NCBI GenBank assembly: GCA_029204225.1
Contig: CM055092.1
Span: 84,782,694-84,846,693 of the forward strand
From: Diphasiastrum complanatum
Taxonomy: Eukaryota > Streptophyta > Lycopodiopsida > Lycopodiales > Lycopodiaceae
DNA length: 64,000 bases
Reading direction: 5' to 3'
Part shown: piece by piece, positions 10,874 through 20,399 of the stretch
Position numbering within the stretch: position 1 is the stretch's first letter
Layout of the letters: the number at the start of each line of letters is the position of its first letter
Position numbers and translations under genes: made by a program
The notes under the pieces: generated by a model
What the model was told of the DNA's origin: nothing
Databases searched by the model: none
What the model saw: only the letters and a program-made list of their open reading frames with translations

Positions 10874-11375
10874 TGTTGGAATGTAAATGGAATTGCTTAC
10901 ATTACCATAGATTACTTTGACCCAAAAGGTCGAGAGTTGTGTAACCATGGTCATTTATTATATCAGGCCTACTAAACTTAGAGTTAGCTAAGTTAGTATG
11001 AAATTAACTTGGTAGGGACTCATGGGTCCACTAGGCCTAATTGTGACATTAAGTACCCCAACTTGACATATTGGAGGTACCTTATTCTTTCTATGTAACT
11101 TATAGAAAATTGGATAGTCAATAGTCAAGTAGTTGGAAAGCCAATAGTCAAGTAGTTGGATAGCCAATAGTCATGAAGTTAGATAGTCATCTTGGACTAT
11201 ATATATGTGTGCATCCCATTTGTATAAGACACTTTTGTAAGCAATACTGACTATTCTCCTTGGCTGTCCACGAGTTTCTACAAGAGGGTTTCTAGCCATC
11301 TTTCTCTTTCTTTTGAGAATGCTTTGTGTGATTGAATAGTTAAGATCCTGGATCCTTAGGCTTCTATTTTCTACA
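10874..11375 (+). repeat. 5' LTR of the second copia element
   Basis: Runs from TGTTGGAATG to TTTTCTACA, directly before a primer site. Its first 60 bp resemble the neighbouring LTR (CATAGATTACTTTGA, GTGTAACCATGG), so the two families are related. The same LTR start, in reverse orientation, is found at 22589-22647. Confidence 0.85.
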
Positions 11376-11388
11376 TGGTATCAGAGCC
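11376..11388 (+). promoter_or_regulatory. Primer-binding site (initiator tRNA-Met)
   Basis: TGGTATCAGAGCC begins immediately after the LTR end CTACA. Confidence 0.9.
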
Positions 11389-11961
11389 TTTAGGTGATCA
11401 GATTGCTTGCAGGAGGGCGCCCAATAGAAAGCTATCTTCTTCCCCTTTTGGTTGCGGAAAATCATCAAGTTGCTAATTTTTGCATGAGAAGAATATGTTC
11501 ATCTTCTTATAGCTTTTTTGCAGGAAATTGCAGGGCACCTTCACCTATTTGAGAGCTAGCAGTAGGGCGCCCATGCTCAAACTAATTGCATGTGATCTTG
11601 ACTCAATTACATGTTGATTTACTTCTTAAATGAAGATACATGTGTTTTGGACACATTTCTTGCTGAAATTTCCCTGTTGGTGAGCTTGGAGTAGGGTGCT
11701 ACCATCAGCTCTATATGCACATAGTGTGCACTCTTTTCAGTCACAAATCTGGTTTTGGCTTCATTCGAAGTCTACCTATTTGTGAGCATTCTATTTTTTT
11801 GTGCAGAAATCAGCCACCTATTTCATTACTTGTTGAGCAAATTGCATGTGGAGTATTGTAATCTATTGTGCTCATAATTTTAGCTTTGAGGTTGCTGCCC
11901 TTTGAGTAGATTTTGTCTTGGAAAGTCTATTTTCTATCTACTACAAGCTGATTTTTTTGTT

Positions 11962-12870
11962 ATGGCTAAAGAATCGGAGTCTATTGGTTCTTTATTTAAT
12001 GAAGATAGGCTGAATGACACAAACTATTCCTTGTGGTGCTACATGATAAAGAACCTTCTAATTGCTAAAGGTTTGTGGAAAGTAGTTAATGGTGACGAAG
12101 AAAGGCCGCCTACCTTGGCACCTATTACACCATCTAAAACTACTTCTTCAACTACGGAGGTGTCTTCCGATGAGCAAAAGAAGTGGGATCGACGGGATGC
12201 ACAAACACATTCTGTCATTGCATTATCAGTGAAGAGATTTATCCTTCCACATATTAGATCATGCAAGACTTCCAAAAGTGCTTGAGAGACTTCTTGCAAA
12301 GACGTTTCAAGTAAAAAATGCGGCAAAAGTGGTATATCTTCGAAATCAACTTTCTATCTTGAAGATGCAAGAAGGTGATTTGCTTACAAACCACTTGACG
12401 AAGATCAAGGATCTTCGAGAGGAGCTTCTTAGTATTGATGAGGTGATTGAGAACTCACAATTTGTATCTATTACTCTCAACTCTCTTCCTAATTTTTACC
12501 TTTCATTTGTGTCATCATTGAGCATTTCTCTTAGGGGACAACAAATCTCCTTCGACGAACTTGTTGGCTTACTTCTTCAAAAAGAGCAAACAAGGATCAA
12601 CTTTGGTGAACAAGAAGATCAAGCTTTCTTTGCAAAAGGCAAAGGCAAAGGCAAGTAGAAAGGGAAGCCTTCTTTCAACACTTCCAAAGATGATCAAAAA
12701 TCTAAGGAAGCTCAAGATCAAGGCTCCAAAAAGAAGGGTAAGTGCCACTATTTCAAGAAGATTGGGCATCACATCAAAGAATGTAGGAAGAGGCTTGCAA
12801 AGGAAAAAGAGAAAGGTAACGATACAAGTACCGCAATCATTACTTTGGAACAACAATTTTAAAGGAGGAT
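11962..12870 (+). pseudogene. Ty1/copia gag, disrupted
   Basis: Starts at the ATG at 11962 (MAKESESIGSLFNEDRLND). The order is the DTNYSLWCYMIKNLL substrate region, a linker, then after a frameshift near 12270 a UBN2-like helical domain (KTFQVKNAAKVVYLRNQL, LHSLPNFY-type motif as LNSLPNFYLSFVSS). Last is a lysine-rich tail with a zinc knuckle read as CHYFKKIGHHIKEC, in which the second cysteine is replaced by phenylalanine. A stop at 12656 also breaks the frame. Gag would form the virus-like particle that packages element RNA in the cytoplasm. The element could have been active relatively late, because most of the frame is open. Confidence 0.85.
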
Positions 12871-12999
12871 AATCTTTTCAATAATGATTATGCTTTTGTC
12901 ACTAATAATCTCATCTCTCCTAAGACGAGATTTCTGCCACTTCAAATTTTGCTGGTTTTTCAGCAGAAAACAACTCATCTTCAACTTTACAAGTTGCTG

Positions 13000-14340
13000 T
13001 TTTTTCATCTATTGATTGGGTGATTGATAGCGGTGTCACACGCCATATGACTTATCACAAAAAAGTCTTCACAAAGCTTGTGAAAGTGCATGATGGAAGC
13101 AAAGTTCAAGGTGTTGATAACACCTCTTATCCTATCAAAGGTATTGGAGTGATCCCCATTATCTTACCCAATGGTGAGGAAAAGTACATTCGTAATGTAC
13201 TTTATGTTCCAAAAATAAAAAAGAATCTCACTTCGGTCTCTACAATTATGAACCAAGGATTGGTTGTGGAATTCAAATAAGACAAATGTCTTATCAAAGA
13301 CCCAAAGAGATCTCTTATGATCATTGCTTCGGGAACATTACGTGGTGGATTGTTCCTTATGGATACCTATGAGCAAAGAGCTTCATCATCTTTTTGTCTT
13401 GTTGCATCAAGTTCACATTCTTTGGATTTGGCAGAATTATGGCATGCTAGGTTCGGACATCTCAACTTTGCTAGCTTGAAGATGTTGAAGAGATTCAATA
13501 TGGTTGAAGACATTCCTAATATTGAGCATCCCGAAGGACATGTATGCGAATGATGCATACTTGGAAAATTTCAAAGGCAAGCTTTTCCAATTGATGGAAC
13601 TATTAGAGTTGATGGCAAATTTGATTTGGTTCATAGTGATGTATGTGGTCCAATGAGGACCGAATCCATTGGAAGGTGTAAGTACTTTGTTACTTTTATT
13701 GATGACCATTCAAGATTTACATGGATTTATCCTATGAAGGCAAAATCTGAAGTTTTTCAACGTTTTAAGGATTTTCTAGCAATGATAGAAAACTAGTTTG
13801 GGCACTCTTTGAAAATCTTACGTACCGACTGAAGAGGAGAATATATAAAGAATACGTTCAGTACTTATCTTCAAAGCAAAGGTATCCATCATCAAATGAC
13901 AACCCCTTACACACCTCAACAAAATGGTGTTGCCGAAAGAAAGAATCGCACTATTATGGAGATGGCTTGATGCATGCTCAAGGCAAAGGGCCTACCTCAC
14001 AAGTTTTGGGCTGAAGCGGTTATAACAACGACTTACATTAGTAATCGGTGTCCTACTAAAGCCTTGAAGGTATTACCTCATTATGAAGTTTGGTATGGTA
14101 AGAAGCCTACTGTTTCTCACTTACGCATCTTTGGTTGCACGGTTTATGCTTTCATTCTCGATAAGCTAAGAACCAAGCTTGATGATAAAGGAGTTAAATG
14201 CATATTTGTTGGCTATAGTAGCGAAAGCTTAATATGGATACTAATAAAAGCATAGTGAGTCGTGATGTTCATTTTGATGAAAAGACCTCCTATGATGTTG
14301 CGCCCACTCATGTTATAAAAGGGGACTATCATTTAGTTGT
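13000..14340 (+). pseudogene. Ty1/copia pol: protease, GAG-pre-integrase, integrase; RT and RNase H missing
   Basis: The protease reads WVIDSGVTRHMT (catalytic D in DSG) through NVLYVPKIKKNLTSVS. GAG-pre-integrase is LWHARFGHLNFASLKML. The integrase contains DLVHSDVCGPMRTES, KYFVTFIDDHSRFTW, an LRTD-xGEY motif with a stop inside, TPYTPQQNGVAERKNRT and LRIFGCTVYAF. Stops fall at 13279, 13551, 13795, 13831 and 13967. Sequence ends shortly after CIFVGYSSES and a linker; no RT or RNase H and no 3' LTR follow. The lost 3' part may have left with a later rearrangement, since the matching 3' end of the family is seen reversed at 22589-22900. Confidence 0.9.
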
Positions 14341-14388
14341 GTCTATAAGTCTTTGAACTCCTTGAATTCATGTCTTGAAGTCCTTTAT

Positions 14389-15317
14389 GTTGGCATTTTG
14401 GGGTTTTTTTAAACCATCAATTCAATCCTTTAAAAAAAATTAAGGGTTTTATTTTGGTTTTTTGAAAAGTAGATTCTTACAATTTCAACTGACCACTGGA
14501 GATGTATACGTTATGTCTGGTCATGTAATGATTAAATAGACAAGGCTTGCCAACCAAAGGTTCTATTCCTTTCAAGCAAGTCATCTTCCTTTTGCCTTTT
14601 CATGTGTTTTGATTAGGCTTGAGATGAGTATATAAGTTTGCATGTTGAATCTTGTCAACACTACATGTGCTTACTTTATTTGAGATATAACTACATTAAA
14701 TTCTTTCCAAACCTCTATACCCAATCTTGGAAGAAACCAAGAATCAATCTAAACTCTTCACATAAGTATTTATGAAATTCTGCTATCAAAAATCATCTAC
14801 CAATCATTTTCAACTCATCACATAGGTACTTATGACTATTACCTAGTGATAATCTTAATTATGAGATTATTAGTAGTAAGCGTTTTTAGCTATGTGCTAT
14901 ATTTATCTATAGGCTCAACTTGCAAAAGAGAGATCTGAAGATCTAAAGAAGAAGTTAACCTAAAAAGATCAACTATCTATGCTAGTTATGAATGTTGTTT
15001 AGGCTTATCCAAATAATAGTTGAAGACAATTTTTTGGTCGTAGATCCAAATTGGAGCTTAGCCATATTGTGTTGTCACTTATTCGGTTCGGTTGGGCTTC
15101 TTGGAAACTAGCAGAAATCGTTAGGGCAAGTCATTAGCTTCAGAACAAGTGGAAACAAGTTCTATTAACATTCGATAGTTCGAACACCTTTGATATTTTT
15201 TGTAACCCGACTATTAGTTGTTCTTGTGTAATTCTGCAGATTGTGTAAAAACATGAGGCAAAACTGGATAAAGAAATAGATGTAGATTAAAGATCGACTA
15301 TTTGGACAAATCCAACA
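14389..15317. repeat. Candidate LTR, about 0.93 kb
   Basis: Bounded by TGTTGG at 14389 and CCAACA at 15317, the usual short inverted ends of an LTR. On the plus strand a TATATAAG occurs at about 14629. On the minus strand AAGGGGAAG, a polypurine-tract-like sequence, directly precedes the TGTTGG end, which would make it a minus-strand 3' LTR. These two orientation signals disagree. No second copy is in the window and no primer site is adjacent. Confidence 0.4.
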
Positions 15318-15706
15318 CTTCCCCTTAATCTGAATCTAGGGAGGAGGAGGAGAGAATAATTTTTTGATGTTCCCTCCAAAAATCTTTGAAAACATTTGAA
15401 AGGTAGATTATATAATATGCATGTTTAATGATTTTCAAGCTTGTTTCGGTTTCGTGTGAATCGTTTTTCTCATTACATGATTTAGTTTGTTTGATTTTGA
15501 AATAATGGAAAAGTTTGATCTTCATATTGTGCTCCAACTCGATTGTGCTCCAATTTATAAGAAAAACACCAAAGCTGGTCAGATTAATGAGACTTGTAAG
15601 AAAGAACTTAGAGAAAAAAATTGTAGAAATATTGATTTGTAGACAGTTGGATCAATTTATCCCAAAGATCCAAGTACATGATGTTTTTTGGACTTACTGG
15701 CCAATT
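15318..15706. other. Unassigned sequence next to the DDE-like fragment
   Basis: No recognisable gene. Open stretches in different frames run into the next feature but diverge from its other copy at about 15707, so they are probably not part of that gene. Confidence 0.3.
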
Positions 15707-16494
15707 ATCAAGAAGTGGGAACAAGAAGAAAAGGATTCAAGCATTCAAGTAAGTATTAATCAAAAGAGCAAATGACACGCTTGCTAAGTTTTTATGTGCT
15801 TGTTTTTCTAATGCTTGCTAATTTAATTATTTATTATGTCTTGCAGATCATCTTTGGTCGCGAGAGAACATTATAAAGATTCTACGAATATTGGAAAATC
15901 TGTGGGTTCCATATTGTTATCAAAAACTACAAAAGAAATGTTAAAGAATTCTCGTTATGACATGATTAAGAATGATACTGCTGCAGTGATTATACAGAGC
16001 ATTCAACATGTCTTGGATGCAAGAGTTATTCAGGGAGCATGTGATGATTCAGGAATTAGTCGTAAAGCATATACTCTATTGTTTAAAATTGTAAAAACAC
16101 ATGTGAAGATTCAAAAGCTACCTCTTCCTCGTCCATTTAGAGTAAAAAAAACAAGATATTGTCTTGATGAGAGTATGACTATGCTTATAGGTGAACCATT
16201 TCATATCAGGAAATTGTATACATGTGAGAGTGGAATATTGGAATACAATGAGTCCAACAATTTATTTTTGGATATTAACAAAGTAGTGGCATACATGATT
16301 AAATATGACAAAATATTTGAAAGAGAAGTCCAAGGAAAATTGATATTGGTTATTAAACTTAATGAGTCTAAAATTGTTAAGGGACAAAAATTGGAACGAC
16401 TAAGTATCACCTTTATGAACAGAGCATTGAACAATACTGAAAATGATGCAAATGATTCATCATTTAGTGTTCAATCAGAGAATGAAATATGGTA
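15707..16494 (+). pseudogene. DDE-transposase-like gene, 5' exons only (inverted-arm copy)
   Basis: Matches the minus-strand gene at 20400-22600 over about 790 bp, in opposite orientation. An exon ends at 15748. A 98-bp intron (15749-15846, GTAAGT...TTGCAG) follows, at the same position as in the minus copy. The next exon encodes SSLVAREHYKDS, DMIKNDTAAVIIQSIQHVLD, KLPLPRPFRVKKTRYCLDES and KLILVIKLNESKIVKG, ending at NEIWY near 16494, where the pectate-lyase repeat begins. An upstream ATG at 15836 lies inside the intron and is not the start. This copy is open where the minus copy has a stop (FKIVKTHVKI). No catalytic C-terminal half is present. Role and family: see the minus copy. Confidence 0.75.
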
Positions 16495-16789
16495 TTACTC
16501 TAGTTTTTTTACCAAGCATATGGTCGTGTGAGGCTTTTGTTTAAGATTTTGTTGTGAAGAGTTTTATTTTGTGAGCCGTGCATGTGATTTTTGTCACTAG
16601 ATACTAAGCATATTGCTGAGGTGGTGGAAGCTGTCTGAAGGTCTTGAATCGGATTTTGGTGGATCTTTTGTGAAGAGCTCTACTGTGAGCTTTATGTCAA
16701 ATATATGTGTCCTTATAGTTAGAGTAATGTGGCAATGGTGAAAGTTTTATGAAGAAGCTCTTGTATCAGTTCTTGATGCTATCTTCAGA

Positions 16790-17485
16790 TGATAGTATCA
16801 TGTGTATGGAGTACGGAGGAGGAACCTGCAATGCGGCATGCGCTGCATGCAATCCTTGAACCAGTTTCTGAACACTGTCACTCGCATGATTTTGTCTTCG
16901 AAGTCAGCGTCCTATGCTCCAAGTAGCATGTTGAAGTTTAGATTCTTGAGAAAAGAGTTAGAAATCATCACATCCATAGATCCTTGTAAAACTGAAATCA
17001 GTCCAAGCTTTGCATTGAAGCTGGTGAGATGATCAGCCTAGATTTTGGTTGACCCAGAGAAAATATGGGACGGTGTCGCTCTCGTCCAAAGAGCTGATCT
17101 AAACGTCGTGGAGTATCACGTTAGTGATATGACCCATGATGATGTGGTCCGTAATGGTGACGTTTACTCCTCTCCCATCGATGGTGGTGGAGTTTCTCAC
17201 CCACAACATTTCCTTAAGTACGATCTCCATATCTCATCTAAATTTTATCCAGACTCCACCATTTTAATTGCCTCCAAGCCCGAGTGCATACCTCAGCGTG
17301 CTTGCTCAAGCCTCTTTGGATTGTCATCAAGACTGATTACTACGTAATTTTGTCCTTTGGTACCTCCTATTACTATGGACTCAAATCCAAAGACACAACT
17401 CACCAGCTTCTTTCCTTGTCCGCATTCATAAAATTGGCACCTTGTTCGATCGGGAATGCAGAATCCCTTGCTAGTGTAATTGTCT
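16790..17485 (-). pseudogene. Captured pectate lyase remnant, copy 1
   Basis: On the minus strand, pieces in changing frames follow a plant pectate lyase (PF00544, PL1) from about residue 80 of the domain to its catalytic region. In order they are SCVFGFESIVIGGTKGQNYV, STLRYALG, MEIVLKEMLWVRNSTTIDGRG, ITNVILHDFQIS, SDTVHIFSGSTKI, DHLTSFNAKLGLISVLQGS, MISNSFLKN, DFEDKIMRVTVFRNWF and QRMPHCR. RMPHCR fits the family RxPxxR motif and DKIMRVTVFRNWF the strand before it. The enzyme cleaves de-esterified pectin in the cell wall. There are several stops and frameshifts and no signal peptide or C-terminus, so it is dead. It lies inside a duplicated transposon composite, so it was probably captured from a host gene. 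Confidence 0.8.
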
Positions 17486-17710
17486 GATCAACCGCAAATA
17501 ACAACCTCTCAGCTCAATCGACACACTGTACATATGACAATAGAGATATTATTTGGTGCTGCAAAGTTTCACAGGTTCATTGATCTACCATGCAACATGC
17601 TAATATGCGGTGTAGATCATGTCTGTTCTTTTAATGCTCTTGATTGAGTGAACATTATACTTTTGAAAAACATGAGAGGGTAAGTTCATGTCAATGGCCA
17701 TTGCGTAGTA

Positions 17711-17817
17711 GGTAATGGCCATTGGGAGGGCCATTACCATAAATAATCTGGGACCCGACAACAAGTGTCCGGGGACTGGATTATTTGTGGTAATGGTCCG
17801 ACCAATGGACCATTACC
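17711..17817. repeat. Foldback (long imperfect inverted repeat)
   Basis: The arms GGTAATGGCCATTGG...CATAAATAATC (17711-17748) and GATTATTTGTGG...CCATTACC (17779-17817) are complementary over about 38 bp with a few mismatches, and each arm itself contains a smaller hairpin. It lies directly left of the CT-rich element. In copy 2 (about 27991-28108) the left arm has lost ATAAATAATC and gained an extra GGCGGAGGCCACGAGCTG. Confidence 0.7.
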
Positions 17818-17819
17818 TC

Positions 17820-18422
<603 letters not shown>

Positions 18423-18524
18423 TTTCTTATGGCTCATGTTAAAGAAAAAAAATATGTTGCTTTTGTTTTTGCATGCGTTCTGTGGTTTTGAAGAAGATGC
18501 GAGGGTACGTTCCTCTTAATGTGG

Positions 18525-18767
18525 CATTATGAATTGTGATTTGTTAAGTTCGTTATCATGTATGCAAATTTTGTTTTCCCTTGTCATTTGATTTAATTAA
18601 GGTAGTTAATTATCATCGTGAAGCCTTCGTGTCAAAATTGATCTCTATCAAATTATAGTTTTTTTTTTCTTTTGCAGGACATATAGACAATGTCTTCCAT
18701 ATTGGATGAAGAAATGATCGAATTTTCAGAGATGCACCTTGAAGATTACTTGATTGATGATTTGTGA
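18525..18767 (+). pseudogene. Probable 5' region of a DDE-like element: UTR, intron, short ORF start
   Basis: Bases 18525-18640 match the 3' part of the inverted arms at 26276-26751 and 31270-31779 (TTATCATG(C/T)ATGCAAATTTT, TTGATTTAATTAAGG, TTAATTATCATCGTGA, GCCTTC). After GCCTTC comes GTGTCAAA and then a polypyrimidine tract with TTTTGCAG at 18672-18679, like an intron. An ATG at 18690 follows, opening a 25-codon acidic frame (MSSILDEEMIEF...DYLIDDL) that ends at 18767. I infer that this is the 5' UTR, first intron and N-terminus of the transposon whose later exons lie on the other strand. The link is by repeat position only. Confidence 0.4.
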
Positions 18768-18975
18768 TCGTTGAAATTGCGAATATTGAGATTCTGAGAA
18801 AGTGAGATTATGTGAATCTGAGAAACTGAGATTCTGAGATCGTGAATGTTGTGAATAGTGATCGTGAATATTGTGAATATTGATCGTGAACATTGTGAAT
18901 ACTAATGTGAAATTGTGAATATTGAGAAACGTATACTATGAGATACGTGAATATTGTGAATATTGATTGTGAATA
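18763..18975. repeat. Decayed minisatellite of GTGAATATTG-type units
   Basis: Units such as GTGAATATTGTGAATATTGATC and GAGATTCTGAGAAA repeat irregularly about 15 times, with drift between GTGAAT and GAGATT forms. It is present only in copy 1 of the large repeat. Confidence 0.8.
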
Positions 18976-19155
18976 TTGCCTTTGAATATTCTTATATACT
19001 AAAATAATCTACAACGTAATCGTGATTAACATGAATGTTAAAATGTGATTATTCAAAATAAAGATTGCGCTTGCTAGTCTTTGTTACTTGTGGTAAAATT
19101 GTTCTATATGTTTGAATGAAGACAATGACTATCTTCACAAAGATACAGATTTGCA
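18975..19155. repeat. Small insertion in copia gag (copy 2)
   Basis: Second copy of the sequence at 2580-2756. The right edge TTTGCAAGTGA meets copia gag at 19156, and the left side merges with the GTGAATATTG minisatellite. Confidence 0.6.
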
Positions 19156-20398
19156 AGTGACGTTACTTCGAAGTTGCATCTCAAAAGAAAATTCTTCTCA
19201 CTCAAGATGTCAAATGGTGATTCACTTCATAATCATGTTAACTAGTTTAAGAATATCTTGCAATAGATGACAGTTGTCAGATCAATTATCGACGATCAAG
19301 ATGTAATCATGACATTGCTATTGAGTTTGCCACCTACATATGAAAACTGGATGATGATCATTACGACACACTCAAATTTAACTCTTTCAAGAGTAATCAC
19401 TATGTTGTTGCAGGAAGACAATCGAAGAAGCACATATAGCTCTTCGAATTCAGTATTGCATATTCTATATGTAAACAAAGACAACAAACATCAGAAGAAG
19501 TAAAGCTCTAAACTATCGAATCAGAAGTCGACACAGAGTCAAGAGCAATTATCGAATTCATAGTAGAATAAGAAGATGTTCTGTAAGTATTGAAAATGCA
19601 CTAATCATGAAATTCAAGATTGCAAAATAGTTAAGAGCCACTCAACATATGACCAATCATCGCGAATATTTTCATTTCTATACGCCTTACAATACAAAAA
19701 AATTCATTCATCTTGGCGATGATAGTACACACACTATTGAAGGTGAAGGCACTATAAGATTAAAGTTTCTGCATGATCAATTCAAGTTACTATCAATTGT
19801 TATGTATGTACCTAAACTGTCAACAAATCTGTTATCGGTAAGCAGAAGAATCATTGATTTAGGTCACAATAGAATTTGAATTTGATCAATGTCAAATTAT
19901 CGATAGTAAGATCCTTGCACTCGGAAAGAGGCTTGGAGACTTATATAGACTGATTTATTGTTGTTCTAACACAAGTTAGGCCTTGAATACTTTTGTTTTA
20001 GTTAATAAAACATTACATTGGCACCATATGTTAGGTCACTTGAATCATACATCTATATCAAACATGTTTAGATAGTCCTTAGTACTTGATTCCGATTATC
20101 TAGACAAGAAGATTGACCTCTATGTCTGTCATAGCTGCATTGTCGGAAAGCAGACTAGAATTTGATTCAGATCGAATCATAAACATGAAACAAAAGATGT
20201 TCTGGACGTTATTCATTCGAATATATATGGCTAGATGCAAACTTTATCGTTGCTTGGTGCAAAGTACTTTATTACCTTCATTAAGCAAAAAATGATAAAA
20301 GAATCAAAGCAGTAAGGTCAGACAATGGGGGAAAATACATCTCAACCAAATTCAAGGAGTATTGTCTTAGCATAAACATTCAGCAACAATTTACTACA
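19156..20398 (+). pseudogene. Ty1/copia gag-protease-integrase remnant, copy 1
   Basis: Gag: SKLHLKRKFFSLKM, a VTLLLSLPPTYENW-type motif (MTLLLSLPPTYENWMMI, 19311-19350) and a zinc knuckle CKYCKCTNHEIQDC near 19580-19620. The protease region begins ATQHMTNHREYF and includes THTIEGEGTI and MYVPKLSTNLLSVS. GAG-pre-integrase is LHWHHMLGHLNHTSI. The integrase start VIHSNIYG jumps by an internal deletion to VRSDNGGKYIS (as pieces) and IQQQFTT, where it ends abruptly at the minus-strand DDE-like gene. Many stops. It is of the same family as 37660-39000, whose gag-pre-integrase and integrase are closely similar. Confidence 0.85.
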
Positions 20399-20399
20399 G

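Noticed and set aside
15836-15846. ATG at 15836 as the start of a 231-codon gene
   Set aside because: It lies inside a conserved intron (15749-15846). The exon starts after TTGCAG, and the other copy has the same structure.
17045-17347. Plus-strand open frame of 100 codons beginning MVDPEKIWDG (and its copy at 27323)
   Set aside because: It is the antisense shadow of the pectate lyase fragment. All domain motifs are on the minus strand.
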